A DNA stretch of 64,000 nt from Pararge aegeria (lineage: Eukaryota > Arthropoda > Insecta > Lepidoptera > Nymphalidae): positions 17,360,001-17,424,000 of the forward strand of contig NC_053183.1 in the NCBI RefSeq assembly GCF_905163445.1, read 5' to 3'. Below the pieces are notes generated by a model. It did not search any database and was not told where the DNA came from. It was given only the letters and a program-made list of their open reading frames with translations. Of the stretch, positions 43,401 through 43,999 are shown piece after piece (within the stretch, counting starts at the first letter, position 1; every line of letters begins with the position of its first letter). The translations under genes and the position numbers were made by a program.

Positions 43401-43511
43401 ATTTTAAAATACACTAAGGCCTACTCTGCATTAAACATGACATCAACATGGTTAACTTACTCCGTCAGGCCCGGAGCTTCCATCACCGCTTCTAACCCGA
43501 GCGTCCGCCAT
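1057..43511 (-). CDS. Ac78C: Transmembrane adenylyl cyclase, ADCY8/Ac78C type: N-terminal 440 residues in 11 exons (gene continues off left edge)
   Basis: Makes cyclic AMP from ATP at the plasma membrane. Spliced minus-strand exons are 43461..43511, 13268..13375, 12059..12137, 10709..10785, 8838..8930, 7718..7865, 6058..6254, 4117..4309, 3746..3889, 2499..2578 and 1057..1206 (1320 nt, 440 codons). Every junction has GT..AG ends and the phases agree at all ten joins. Layout: acidic Ser-rich N-terminus (1-105), pre-membrane RYSRRQRQKSL (115-125), hydrophobic segments from about 126 to 280, then the C1 cyclase domain from about 316. Both C1 metal-binding aspartates are present: D358 (ILFADIKGFT) and D402 (LLGDCYFC). 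ADxKGFT and FARFDRLA..HCLRIK favour the calcium/calmodulin-regulated ADCY8/Ac78C group over ADCY1, 2, 5 or 9; this is by recalled family patterns, not an alignment. The family normally exceeds 1000 residues, so over half is missing here. Confidence 0.88.
1343..1487. mobile_element. hAT-like MITE with perfect 8-bp target duplication
   Basis: 145 bp with inverted ends CAGTGGCGTGCATT and GGAATGCACGCCACTG. It is flanked on both sides by CCTGATGG (1335..1342 and 1488..1495). An 8-bp duplication and CAGTGGCG ends point to hAT-type transposition; too short for a transposase. Confidence 0.85.
1512..2096 (-). pseudogene. Decayed C-terminus of a non-LTR retrotransposon reverse transcriptase
   Basis: Two overlapping frames carry the protein: CMEYCSHLWDGSANYQLDAL...RRARSLIGDL, then a shift near 1800 into EHRRKVACLSVFYRIYFGEC...RIWNALPASFFPS. 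The WNALP motif and MEYCSHLWDG are typical of the region after the reverse transcriptase in jockey/CR1-like elements. The frameshift makes it non-functional. A second copy of the same protein region is at 37812..38283. Confidence 0.72.
2097..2312 (-). mobile_element. SINE B, headless body fragment
   Basis: Matches the SINE B body (CCATTACCGGCCCACTACAG and the lower arm through the GCACATAACTTAGAAAAG-like stretch) in reverse. The full form is at 25288..25597. Confidence 0.75.
2318..2470 (+). mobile_element. SINE C fragment (3' part)
   Basis: Contains CTAGCCCGCTACCATCTGAG and CAGGTGAGATTGCAGTTAAG, matching the fuller SINE C copy at 19589..19862 but lacking the tRNA-like head. Confidence 0.65.
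2499..2578 (-). CDS. Ac78C: Adenylyl cyclase exon 10 (residues 364-390, ELSSKCSAQDLVKLLNELFARFDRLAT)
   Basis: 80 nt, entering phase 1, leaving phase 0. Acceptor TTTTTTCAG|AATTATC, donor GCTACG|GTAAG. Encodes LSSKCSAQDLVKLLNELFAR followed by FDRLAT, the conserved C1 helix that follows the GFT motif. No deviation from the family pattern is visible. Confidence 0.95.
3117..3371 (+). mobile_element. Long-TIR MITE copy
   Basis: Shares GTAAAGTCAACATCTCCTGA, the GGATCTGTTTGGTGTG block and the AAGCTTAATTTTCGTAAT end with copies at 8324, 35341 and 37160. Lies in intron 9 of the cyclase gene. Confidence 0.7.
3368..3630 (+). repeat. Interspersed repeat F, copy 1
   Basis: Shares ACCACTCCACTTTAGTAGTA, CAAACGTTTACCATAAAATA and AAAATGGGAAAAGTTTG with 5286..5570 and, in reverse, 39128..39340. 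Class unknown; no ORF or clear terminal repeats seen. Abuts the MITE on its left. Confidence 0.65.
3746..3889 (-). CDS. Ac78C: Adenylyl cyclase exon 9 (residues 316-364, start of C1 domain, first metal Asp)
   Basis: 144 nt, entering and leaving phase 1. Acceptor TTTTTTAG|TGATTCC, donor TTCACTG|GTAAG. Encodes IPDFLAKEISNHV, then FNNLYIQRHENVSILFADIK and GFT. D358 in ILFADIKGFT is the first of two C1 aspartates that bind magnesium. Lys after ADI, where many cyclases have Val or Glu, is the ADCY8-type state. Intron 8, on its upstream side, is only 227 bp. Confidence 0.96.
4117..4309 (-). CDS. Ac78C: Adenylyl cyclase exon 8 (residues 252-316, transmembrane helices 5-6 and linker)
   Basis: 193 nt, entering phase 0, leaving phase 1. 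Acceptor GATCCTCAG|GCAAAG, donor CAGAGCG|GTAAG. Encodes hydrophobic ILIANSLLYMAVNFAGMYA and then KYLADWGQRKAFLETHRSM and a basic, coiled linker up to QWKLFQS. NFAGMY..YL.D..QR.AFLETHR is diagnostic for the end of the first membrane block leading into C1. Confidence 0.95.
5286..5570 (+). repeat. Interspersed repeat F, copy 2
   Basis: Starts with CAAAAACCACTCCACTTTAG and includes AATGAGGAAAATGGGAAAAG. It has an extra CATTCATTCAG stretch relative to copy 1. Lies in intron 7. Confidence 0.65.
6058..6254 (-). CDS. Ac78C: Adenylyl cyclase exon 7 (residues 186-251, transmembrane helices 3-4)
   Basis: 197 nt, entering phase 1, leaving phase 0. Acceptor TTTCAG|GTCTTAGC, donor CATGCA|GTAAGC. Encodes GLSGQGIGFQEPENQVWYML followed by a proline-bounded hydrophobic stretch (VPYAMLPLSLGW) and SSFSHVLATAV. 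QGIGF and VPYAMLPL are conserved in animal membrane cyclases. Two further GTA-type donors about 15 bases downstream would leave phase 1 and break the join to exon 8. Confidence 0.92.
6498..6624 (+). mobile_element. LINE 3' terminus with hairpin and (ATTC)n tail
   Basis: Hairpin ATCGCT-atgtcg-AGCGAT (6501..6518) followed by AAGGCCGCC, then GTGTACAATAAAAGTG and an (ATTC)n tail. Same terminal design as the long LINE at 27858..30674. Confidence 0.65.
7305..7518 (-). mobile_element. Helitron-like element H2, copy 1
   Basis: Reads on the minus strand from A|TCTTATATC to GGGTCAGCTAG|T. A subterminal hairpin GCAAC-GAA-GTTGC precedes the CTAG end. A (TA)n microsatellite has expanded inside at about 7459..7490. 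The family is confirmed by the nested copy at 44945. Confidence 0.7.
7718..7865 (-). CDS. Ac78C: Adenylyl cyclase exon 6 (residues 137-186, transmembrane helices 1-2)
   Basis: 148 nt, entering phase 0, leaving phase 1. Acceptor GTCGAG|GTAGTT after a pyrimidine-rich tract, donor GCGCAAG|GTAACA. Encodes hydrophobic WTAAFGLINIALCLLGGW, then RCFANNYLHWAAATTWILL. The CFANNYLHW segment is a strong family signature. An upstream AG inside GAAGTC was rejected because it gives the wrong phase. Confidence 0.93.
8324..8579 (+). mobile_element. Long-TIR MITE, best-preserved copy
   Basis: Left end TTGGATAGAAGCAGGTGTTA continues into CCATGATATATTATG and AAATTAAGCTTAATT; the right end mirrors the inner part (AATTAAGCTTAATCTTCATA). 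The outer ~30 bp of the TIR is missing on the right but is present in the copies at 35341 and 37160. No ORF. Confidence 0.72.
8590..8729. mobile_element. hAT-like MITE, degraded copy
   Basis: Contains TTTCTTACCAGGGTATGCA and ends GTGCCCGCCACTG, matching 1343..1487. The left CAGTGGCG end is lost. Confidence 0.6.
8838..8930 (-). CDS. Ac78C: Adenylyl cyclase exon 5 (residues 106-136, pre-membrane RYSRRQRQKSL)
   Basis: Exactly 31 codons, phase 0 at both ends. Acceptor TTTGCAG|GACGAA, donor CTAAAG|GTGACG. Starts DETVELSYQRYSRRQRQKSL and runs into the hydrophobic VNVVDLALK. The basic YSRRQRQKSL stretch just before the first span is a hallmark of ADCY8-like cyclases and is likely the cytoplasmic flank of transmembrane helix 1. 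Confidence 0.92.
9226..9345 (-). mobile_element. SINE C fragment
   Basis: Reverse match to SINE C around GACGGTAGCGG and GGCACGTCTTTGCCGGTAGG, the variant also seen at 35750 and 52965. Confidence 0.5.
9380..9476 (-). mobile_element. SINE B-like fragment
   Basis: Has TCATCATCATC, GGGCACAGGCCTC and TGCAGGTTGGTGGGCTTTCA, a diverged lower strand of the SINE B body. Confidence 0.5.
9595..9725 (-). mobile_element. LINE 3' terminus with hairpin ATTGCT/AGCAAT
   Basis: Minus strand: GGTTGTCTGAAAGG, hairpin (9682..9695), TTAGACCGTC, then GCAATAAAGAGATTTAATTA. Its stem differs from the ATCGCT/AGCGAT stem of the long LINE at both pairing bases. Confidence 0.6.
9726..10700. other. Intron 4 of the cyclase gene, nothing recognised
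   Basis: AT-rich, with no repeat family or credible ORF that I could identify. The open frame at 9957..10154 has no family features. Confidence 0.4.
10709..10785 (-). CDS. Ac78C: Adenylyl cyclase exon 4 (residues 80-105, GIYWPSLTNSFK)
   Basis: 77 nt, entering phase 1, leaving phase 0. Acceptor TTCTTCCAG|CTGTC, donor TTTAAG|GTAAG. Encodes VTENMLRTGRYYKGIYWPS and ends LTNSFK. The RGxYxPTLxxSFK-like pattern is what ADCY8-type cyclases carry shortly before the first membrane span, so this exon anchors the N-terminal part of the model. Confidence 0.87.
11430..11713 (-). mobile_element. SINE A, near full length
   Basis: tRNA-derived SINE. On the minus strand it has an A box (TGGCGCAGTGGGCAGCG) and B box (GGGTTCGATTCCCAC), a body ending CTTACTTTGGGGCTTGGTGG, and an (AAAT/TTTA)n-type tail at the left. 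Fourteen copies of this family occur in the window. Lies in intron 3. Confidence 0.85.
12059..12137 (-). CDS. Ac78C: Adenylyl cyclase exon 3 (residues 54-80)
   Basis: 79 nt, entering phase 0 and leaving phase 1. Acceptor TTTCAG|CTGCGG, donor CCAG|GTACC. Encodes LRISDDDGSTNSARNSID and then NADNEP; low-complexity acidic/Ser/Asn sequence. The final G completes an Ala codon with exon 4. It lies just left of two SINE B copies, so the sequence between the exons is repeat-derived while the exon itself is not. Confidence 0.78.
12227..12399 (+). mobile_element. SINE B body fragment
   Basis: Contains CATGCCTGAGAGTTCTCC, CCAATCCGTACTGGGCCAGC and a run to GGTTGATATGAT. Faces the SINE B copy at 12420 in inverted orientation, with only 20 bp between them. 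Confidence 0.72.
12420..12728 (-). mobile_element. SINE B, full length
   Basis: Minus strand starts at the tRNA-like head (GCGGTGATAGCCCAGTGGTT) with a B box (GAGTTCGAATTCC), continues through the body and ends in (ATG)n-like ATGATGATGATGA. Lies in intron 2, next to exon 3. Confidence 0.8.
13268..13375 (-). CDS. Ac78C: Adenylyl cyclase exon 2 (residues 18-53)
   Basis: 36 codons, phase 0 at both ends. Acceptor T-rich tract plus TAG|AGC, donor GAACAG|GTAGCT. The peptide starts SRCCESVLEIEDQ and ends TVPEEQ; it is acidic, with no membrane segment, as expected for the variable cytoplasmic N-terminus of this cyclase group. A second AG two bases downstream at the acceptor would break the frame, so the first is preferred. 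Confidence 0.75.
14284..14500 (-). mobile_element. SINE A copy
   Basis: Reverse match including CTACGACAACACTCAAATC, ATGGGTACTAAGATGACTGA and GGGAATCGAACCCACAGCC. The middle of the body is shortened. Confidence 0.82.
14755..14806. repeat. Tandem repeat, 17-bp unit, three copies
   Basis: Unit ACTGACTGACGCCGTTA with small changes. Lies in a somewhat GC-richer stretch (14590..15010) with no gene signal that I can support. Confidence 0.75.
15143..15410 (-). mobile_element. SINE A copy, diverged
   Basis: Reverse match with ATATGCTACGACAATACAC, TGGGTTATGGGTACTAAGA and the head CACTGCGCCAATCAGCCATC. Confidence 0.8.
15765..15978 (+). repeat. LINE/SINE 3' end family D with (TGACTT)n tail
   Basis: Contains CACCCGGCTAAGTTTGTTGT, GACCAGGACGCGTTTGGAAC and AGGCCTACTTGAATAAAG, ending in repeated TTTGACTTTGAC. 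Same family at 17409, 19346, 42078 and 53527. Confidence 0.75.
15990..16105 (+). repeat. Family D, short second copy
   Basis: GTTATCGCCATCACCTCA... TATTTGAATAAAG... ACTTTGACTTTGAC, immediately after the previous copy, giving a partial tandem arrangement. Confidence 0.65.
16729..16992 (-). mobile_element. SINE A copy
   Basis: Reverse match with ATGCTACGTCAATTCACAC, GCCCCAAAGTAAGCGTAGC and GCGCCAGTCGGCCGTC at the head. Confidence 0.85.
17409..17607 (-). repeat. Family D copy
   Basis: Reverse orientation: AAAGTCAAAGTCAAACATAT, AAACTAAAGCTACGGTTTT, TAGCCGGGTGTTC. Confidence 0.75.
17671..17830. mobile_element. hAT-like MITE, one end only
   Basis: Left end CAGTGGCGTGCATAGAGGG is intact and followed by TATGCACAGGGTATGCAGA; the body degenerates and no right end is visible. 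Confidence 0.65.
17831..18950. other. Intron 1 stretch, AT-rich, mostly unassigned
   Basis: Nothing recognised except a long AT inverted repeat at 18645..18693 and low-complexity T/A runs from 18600 to 18870. Confidence 0.4.
19018..19062. repeat. 22/23-bp tandem duplication
   Basis: GGTTTTTTACATTTGGGTCT-AG occurs twice in a row, the second with one extra T, beside the phrase AGATGGCGCTGTAG. Confidence 0.85.
19346..19475 (-). repeat. Family D fragment
   Basis: TTCCAAACGCGGCCTGGTCT, AAGAAGAACCCACAAAAAAC and GCCTGGGTTGTTTTTTGTT in reverse orientation. Confidence 0.65.
19589..19862 (+). mobile_element. SINE C, near full length
   Basis: tRNA-like head (CTCCCTGGTGCAGTGGAGTG as A box, GAGGTTCGATTCCTGC as B box) followed by a body with TTCGGTACGATGTCGCATGG and GTTAGCCCGCTACCATCTTA. 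Most complete example of the family here. Confidence 0.78.
20210..20345. other. GC-rich island of unknown nature in intron 1
   Basis: CTGCGTTACGCTCCGCTCAC, GAGCGAGTGAGAGGCACGCG and a second GGCACGCG after a purine-rich run. Contrasts sharply with the AT-rich flanks. No ORF of note. Could be part of a dispersed repeat or a regulatory block. Confidence 0.35.
20474..20532. repeat. 28-bp direct repeat, two copies 31 bp apart
   Basis: ATTCTTTGTATAAATTAATG... and ATTCTTTGTATAAATAAATG..., both followed by TTTTAAAT. Confidence 0.85.
20804..20838. repeat. 8-bp tandem repeat (ATCCTACT) x4
   Basis: Four uninterrupted units lead directly into the Helitron-like element at 20837. Confidence 0.9.
20837..21204 (+). 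mobile_element. Helitron-like element H4
   Basis: Starts A|TCTTATTATAATTAATAT and ends TGCAGAAGCTAG|T. A subterminal CGCA...TGCG stem lies around GGCGAAGT. The body has the common GAAAGTGTGGATGTTTGTTA and GTCTGAACGGATTTTGGTGA stretch. Confidence 0.65.
21792..22417 (+). pseudogene. Fragment of a non-LTR retrotransposon reverse transcriptase C-terminus, frameshifted
   Basis: First frame (to about 22150): KYMIFRAKGI..LNGRPLKYVKHFKYLGHVVT, DDLKDDADVERGRRALAVLC and SLFKAFCQNFYT. The protein then continues in another frame: QYNDGFRMLLGLPRSCSASE, MFAMAHTDDFFAIRRKRIAS. FKYLGH and the following helices are the thumb/connection region that follows the catalytic core of LINE reverse transcriptases. At least one frameshift breaks it; no YADD core lies upstream. 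Different element from 28242..30617. Confidence 0.78.
22794..22966 (+). mobile_element. SINE B body fragment
   Basis: CCTGCATGCCTGAGAGTTCT, GTATTGGGCCAATGTGCTGG and GTGCCCTGTAGTGGGCCGG. Confidence 0.7.
23009..23381 (+). mobile_element. Helitron-like element H1, complete
   Basis: Starts A|TCTATATATATAAAAGAGA and ends with hairpin GCCCGGCGAAGCGGGC then TGGGTACGCTAG|T. Two adjacent TC starts are possible (23005 or 23009); 23009 matches the start of the copy at 23932. Confidence 0.85.
23660..23830 (+). repeat. Interspersed repeat I, copy 1
   Basis: CAATTTGAGGCGTAGATGTC and AACAGCATTGCAACATGCAA; matches 30955..31175 and 37540..37800. Confidence 0.6.
23932..24676 (+). mobile_element. Helitron-like element H1 split by about 360 bp of other DNA
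   Basis: 5' part 23932..24061 and 3' part 24424..24676 (ending GCCCGGCGAAGCGGGC and CGCTAG|T). The intervening 24062..24423 contains a truncated SINE A and unassigned sequence. Confidence 0.75.
24132..24252 (-). mobile_element. SINE A 3' half
   Basis: TACTACGACAATACACACAT and ATGGGTACTAAGATGACTGA in reverse. The tRNA-like head is missing, so this is a 5'-truncated copy, nested in H1. Confidence 0.78.
24683..24757 (-). mobile_element. SINE B head only
   Basis: Minus strand: GCCGTGATAACCTAGTGGCT and GAGTTCGAACACCG (tRNA-like A and B boxes), with the body missing. It abuts the H1 3' end. Confidence 0.65.
25225..25262 (+). mobile_element. Degraded LINE 3' hairpin remnant
   Basis: AACTTTAGCAATAAGACCGC followed by CTTTGTAC, matching the terminal motif at 54425; the left hairpin arm is lost. 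Confidence 0.5.
25288..25597 (-). mobile_element. SINE B, full length
   Basis: Head on the minus strand AGCGGTGATAGCGCAGTGGG with CGAATCCCGGCACGCAACTC; body through CTACAGGGCACGGGTCTCC on the plus strand. Confidence 0.82.
25752..25818 (-). mobile_element. SINE B head only
   Basis: CTCGAACTCGGTTCAAACTC and AAGTCCTAACCAATAGGCTA, a tRNA-like head without body. Confidence 0.55.
25830..26790. other. Intron 1 stretch with nothing recognised
   Basis: AT-rich. An inverted pair TGTGTGTGCAA/TTGCACACACA lies near 26205..26230. No ORF or known repeat seen. Confidence 0.4.
26802..27023 (+). mobile_element. SINE A copy
   Basis: GACGGCCGATTGGCACAGTG at the head, GATTCCCACAACTGGAAAAT B-box region, ending GCTTACTTTGGGGCTAGATG. 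The plus-strand orientation is antisense to the cyclase gene. Confidence 0.82.
27077..27335 (-). mobile_element. SINE B, headless
   Basis: CATCATCATCATCACCAATC, CACGCTGGCCAAGTGCGAAT, TTTGCTCACGATGTTTTCCT in reverse. Confidence 0.75.
27362..27500 (-). repeat. LINE 3' end family E
   Basis: AAAATTCATTTATTTCAAGT, AGTGACTCTACCACCGGTTC and CGGCAAGAAACTCAG in reverse. The best forward copy is at 50085..50230. Confidence 0.75.
27858..30674 (-). mobile_element. Long non-LTR retrotransposon, 5'-truncated, with 3' UTR and tail
   Basis: Contains the 791-codon ORF, a 3' UTR with the hairpin ATCGCTACTTAGCGAT (27977..27992) and AAGGCCGCC, then GTGTACAAATAAAGAG and an AAATAAATAAAATAAAATAA-type tail at 27858..27893. 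At the 5' side open frame runs back only to about 30675, inside the endonuclease. Located in intron 1, sense to the host gene. Confidence 0.85.
28242..30617 (-). CDS. Non-LTR retrotransposon ORF2: partial endonuclease plus intact reverse transcriptase (jockey/CR1-like)
   Basis: 791 codons without a stop. Residues 2-5 GDFN, LLDLIIVSS (45-53) and SYHDLI (69-74) are the C-terminal part of an APE-type endonuclease, which nicks target DNA. Reverse transcriptase motifs follow in order: PLPKKANPVSFSDFRPISIL (341-360), LLDFSNAFNSVD (423-434), GVPQGGVLSPLLFAIF (481-496) and YADD (511-514). Thus the catalytic aspartates at 425, 513 and 514 are present. The C-terminus has the WNALP region typical of CR1/jockey-type elements. 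The ATG at 30617 is probably internal: the frame is open a further 19 codons upstream (ending PSYSHSII before the Met) until a stop near 30675. The absent endonuclease N-terminus (and any ORF1) makes autonomous movement unlikely; reverse transcriptase activity cannot be excluded. Confidence 0.92.
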   Translation of the reverse strand: MGDFNTCLLKDDYRSRNLLATIESCSLSLLPLAATHYSPGCTPSLLDLIIVSSPDFVNKHGQCPADAFSYHDLIYLSYNIRPPKSKARILLRRNFGGIDKSLLCDDARHLDWAAIMDVDSVDRKVEIFNTLITQLYDKHAPVRPIKFKHLPAPWLSEEIKILMHKKNTAKFNYKINDSDANRIKYHKARNRCNTLCRDAQRRHIHKSVENGDTAKTWKFLESLGVGKSSPKTSINIDIELLNKHFSTSDTIDSVNKERTLSILSSPSTPDFLSFTFKTFTECDVKKSILSIASNAVGTDSVSRNMIVPILDVVSPFLTHILNYSILTSKFPEAWKNAQVTPLPKKANPVSFSDFRPISILPFLSKVLEKLVYEQFHLFLNKNLLLSPLQSGFRAGHSTVTALVKVTDDIRWAMDNKELTVLILLDFSNAFNSVDYDILLSILRSINISPSVIDWFRSYLFGRRQRIRIEETSSSWCDVAAGVPQGGVLSPLLFAIFINSISKRISSLYHMYADDIQIYRHSTLDNLGSTVAAINTDLNEIFEWSRQYGLKVNPAKSQAIIIGSPGMRSRVDWGNLPSVDFNGVTIPFCASVKDLGLHLDKELSWSVQVRDLSRRTFGTFRSLCRLRSILPIPTKVMLAHSLFLSILDYADASYLNLTEDYLNKLERLQNLAIRFIFGLRKYDHVSEFRQKLKWLPIRRRRDLHVLSLLYCVLFNPKTPSYLKEKFKFLGVQSELRSSRALTLSMPFHKTKFYKHSFTVKATELWNALPLIIRQSKSLGIFKNAVKAHYLAQ
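30675..30900 (+). mobile_element. LINE 3' UTR copy in opposite orientation, abutting the truncated LINE
   Basis: Has AAGGTTGTCTGGCAGAGA, hairpin ATCGCTACTAAGCGAT (30830..30845) and AAGGCCGCCTTGTGT, paralleling the 3' UTR of the neighbouring LINE in layout and much of its sequence, but on the plus strand. Confidence 0.7.
30955..31175 (+). repeat. Interspersed repeat I, copy 2
   Basis: GCGAAAAACCATCGCCTATT, GGAGCACGTCCTGCAACATG, TTTGAGGAGTAGGTGTTAAG and ACACAGCATTGCAAGAATTC. Confidence 0.65.
31176..31970. other. Intron 1 stretch with nothing recognised
   Basis: AT-rich to about 31700, then more GC-balanced (31720..31930). The two overlapping open frames there (both strands) show no family features. 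Confidence 0.4.
31975..32185 (-). repeat. LINE 3' end family E
   Basis: AATTCAAAATTCATTTATTT, CTACCACCGGTTCGGAAGGC and GAAGAAGCCGGCAAGAAACT. Confidence 0.78.
32871..33060. repeat. Imperfect direct duplication, about 130-bp spacing
   Basis: ATTTAAATGATAATGGCATT..ATTATTTTACTAATCTGAGC (from 32881) and ATTTAAATCATAATGGCTTT..ATTATTTTACTAACCTGAGC (from 33011) are near-identical blocks. Both are near GGGCGT..CAAACAA stretches, suggesting Helitron-like remnants. Confidence 0.7.
33206..33769 (-). CDS. Unidentified 168-codon ORF containing a nonapeptide repeat, ending at a LINE-type tail
   Basis: ORF 33263..33769. The N-terminal third is unremarkable. The centre (about residues 58-102) is four to five copies of SQRSQRTQ(L/P), and the C-terminus includes CKASASLHDHLAPQQRR. 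Downstream on the same strand is GTGTACAATAAAAGTG and an (ATTC)n tail (33206..33240), as at 6498, so the ORF may belong to a retroelement. All three plus-strand frames are also largely open across the repeat because 27 is divisible by three, which weakens any claim that the protein is real. I do not recognise it. Confidence 0.35.
33470..33604. repeat. 27-bp minisatellite, five copies
   Basis: Units start at 33470, 33497, 33524, 33551 and 33578 (exactly 27 bp apart), each made of 9-bp sub-units like GTTGAGAGC, with a TTGCGTGCG start. One or two substitutions per unit. Confidence 0.95.
34430..34500 (-). mobile_element. LINE 3' terminus with hairpin
   Basis: Minus strand: GGTTGCCTGGAAGAG, hairpin ATCGCTATGTAGCGAT (34446..34461), ATGGCCGC. 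Confidence 0.65.
34550..34660 (+). mobile_element. SINE B body fragment
   Basis: CCACCAATCCGCATTTGCCC, AGCATGGTGGAAT and GTGCCCTAAAGTGGGTCTG. Confidence 0.55.
35341..35577 (+). mobile_element. Long-TIR MITE copy with right outer TIR
   Basis: AGTCAACATC, GGATGCTCCGGTTACGGAGC, AAGCTTAATTTTCATAATAT and the outer end ATTTCCGCAAAG..GCTTCTATC, the inverse of the left outer end at 8324. Confidence 0.72.
35750..35892 (-). mobile_element. SINE C fragment
   Basis: TTGACTGCAACCTGATGGAA and GCCGTGGCTTGTTACCACTC in reverse. Confidence 0.5.
35924..36186 (+). mobile_element. SINE A, full length
   Basis: GACGGCCGATTGGCGCAGTG, GGGTTTGATTCCCACAACTG, CATAACACAAGCTACGCTTA and a (TTTA)n tail. Confidence 0.87.
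36347..36470 (+). mobile_element. SINE C fragment
   Basis: GTACGATGCC, GGTTAGCGGGCTACCATCTT and TAGGTGATATTGTTGTCC. Confidence 0.6.
36471..37155. other. Intron 1 stretch with nothing recognised
   Basis: No repeat family or coding signal seen. Confidence 0.4.
37160..37418 (-). mobile_element. Long-TIR MITE copy, reverse
   Basis: ATGAAAATTAAGCTTAATTT at the left, CATCCTCAGGAGATGTTAAG in the middle, and TTTCGCAAAATACCGCCTGC then TTCTATCCAA at the right. Confidence 0.72.
37540..37800 (+). repeat. Interspersed repeat I, copy 3
   Basis: GGTTAGTGGAAAACCATCGC, GGAACACGTCCTGCAACGTG, GTGTCCATGAACATGAGGCG; leads directly into the LINE fragment at 37812. Confidence 0.65.
37812..38348 (+). pseudogene. 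Non-LTR retrotransposon 3' end with in-frame stop
   Basis: Plus-strand relative of 1290..2096. SMEYCSHLWGGSAKYQLEAL, RRATKTIGDKSL, then an in-frame TAG just after 37967, then HRRNVACLSVFYRIYFGECA, MWNALPATVFPATYNLSTF and GKRAPI with a stop at about 38280. 3' UTR and poly(A) 38337..38347. Here the frame is preserved and a single stop kills it, while the other copy is frameshifted. Confidence 0.78.
38349..39125. other. Intron 1 stretch with nothing recognised
   Basis: AT-rich; no supported feature. Confidence 0.4.
39128..39340 (-). repeat. Interspersed repeat F, reverse copy
   Basis: CACAGAATTAGGAACATACA, GAAGACGCCCCGAGCACGTG and AAAGTTTTCCCATTTTCCTC. Confidence 0.65.
39363..39548 (+). mobile_element. 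SINE B, headless, followed by a scrap of repeat F
   Basis: CTTTCAACGGTGAAGGAAAA, CAATCCGCACTTGGCCAGCG, TTAGGCCGGTAATGGG; then GATTCTGTATGTTCTTAATT of repeat F. It looks inserted inside the F copy on its left, in opposite orientation. Confidence 0.65.
39600..40890. other. Intron 1 stretch with nothing recognised
   Basis: AT-rich single-copy-looking sequence. Confidence 0.4.
40900..41157 (+). mobile_element. Probable LINE 3' end with (ATTC)n tail
   Basis: TTCTATGATGTACAGTATGT followed by (ATTC)n, like the reverse remnant at 44463. The 94-codon frame over it is AT-driven. Confidence 0.4.
41355..41917. mobile_element. Fold-back element interrupted by a SINE A
   Basis: Left part 41355..41444 (GGGCGGGAGATAAACACTTT, GGGATATAATACAAGGGATA) and right part from 41720 (GGAGAAGTTTACCCACGTTT). 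The right part carries a perfect 17-bp inverted pair GGGAGATAATTGTCTCC (41857..41873 with 41901..41917). Shares CCACCTGCTAAA and GGAGAAGTTTA with 46238..46445. Confidence 0.6.
41451..41718 (-). mobile_element. SINE A with candidate target duplication
   Basis: Reverse copy with GCCCCAAAGTAAGCGTAGC and GGGAATCGAACCCACGGCC. The 5' end stops at CGCCAAT, and AATCACT occurs on both sides (41444..41450 and about 41716..41722). Confidence 0.85.
41918..41954. repeat. TGACG tandem run plus 10-bp palindrome
   Basis: ACGTGACGTGACGTGACGTG followed by the inverted pair GACGTGTCCA-tgg-TGGACACGTC (41932..41954). Confidence 0.85.
42078..42300 (-). repeat. Family D copy
   Basis: CAAAGTCAAAGTCAAAGTCA tail, AACTAAAGCTACGGATTTCC and ACTAAGCCGGGTGTTTTTTT. 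Confidence 0.78.
42310..43120. other. Intron 1, unassigned stretch next to exon 1
   Basis: A moderately GC-rich block at 42530..42620 (CCCAGTGCGACCCACCCTGC) stands out from AT-rich flanks. No exon with consistent phase was found. Confidence 0.35.
43128..43271. mobile_element. Small fold-back element with nested inverted repeats
   Basis: Outer ends TTATTCCTATCTGT (43128..43141) and ACAGACAGGAATAA (43258..43271) pair in 13 of 14 positions. Inner pairs: TGTCCCC/GGGGACA within 43152..43169 and GGGGACAGA/TCTGTCCCC across 43202..43240. Lies 190 bp downstream of exon 1. Confidence 0.6.
43461..43511 (-). CDS. Ac78C: Adenylyl cyclase coding exon 1 (start codon, 17 codons)
   Basis: Encodes MADARVRSGDGSSGPDG. 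The ATG at 43511 sits in GAAGAACATGG, a good Kozak context with G at +4. The donor is GACGGA|GTAAGT, phase 0, which joins directly in frame to SRCCE of exon 2. An acceptor (TTGTTACAG) lies only 20 nt upstream of the ATG, so transcription must start further right. This exon was inferred from splice signals, frame and its GC-rich composition; the short peptide has no recognisable homology of its own. Other phase-0 exons could lie in the 30-kb intron that follows. Confidence 0.72.
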
Positions 43512-43531
43512 GTTCTTCGTCAAGTTATACC
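43512..43531 (-). other. 20-nt 5' UTR segment of the start exon, with splice acceptor at 43532..43534
   Basis: The minus-strand sequence TATTGTTACAG precedes 20 nt of leader and then the ATG. The intron is therefore in the 5' UTR and the promoter lies at higher coordinates, possibly beyond the window. Confidence 0.6.
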
Positions 43532-43737
43532 CTGTAACAATAAACAACCTGAATAAATACCTATGGCAGTTTAACTTATTCATCACCAACTGGCACTGGT
43601 AGTTAAAACAAATAATTTCCAAGTTGTTTATCATTTATATGTGTGCATTGTCGTAGTAGTTATTTATTTATTAATTGACGGAGTTATTCATGAGCAAGGT
43701 TTTAGTGAACAATTCATCAACGTTTTCTCTAAATTAA

Positions 43738-43999
43738 AATAATTAAATAAATATATATACTACGACAATACACACATCGCCATCTAGTCCCCAAAATAAG
43801 CGTAGCTTGTGTTATGAGTACTAAGACAACTAACGAATAATTTTACTAATAATATACATAAATACTTATCTATCTTATAAAACACCCAGACACTGAAAAA
43901 CATTCGTGTTCATCACACAAACATTTTCCTGTTGTGGGAATCGAACCCACAGCCTTGGGACTCAGAAACAGGGTCGCTGCCCACTGCGCCAATCGGCCG
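43738..43999 (-). mobile_element. SINE A copy
   Basis: Reverse copy with TACTACGACAATACACACAT and the head GCGCCAATCGGCCGTTA. About 200 bp upstream of exon 1. Confidence 0.85.
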
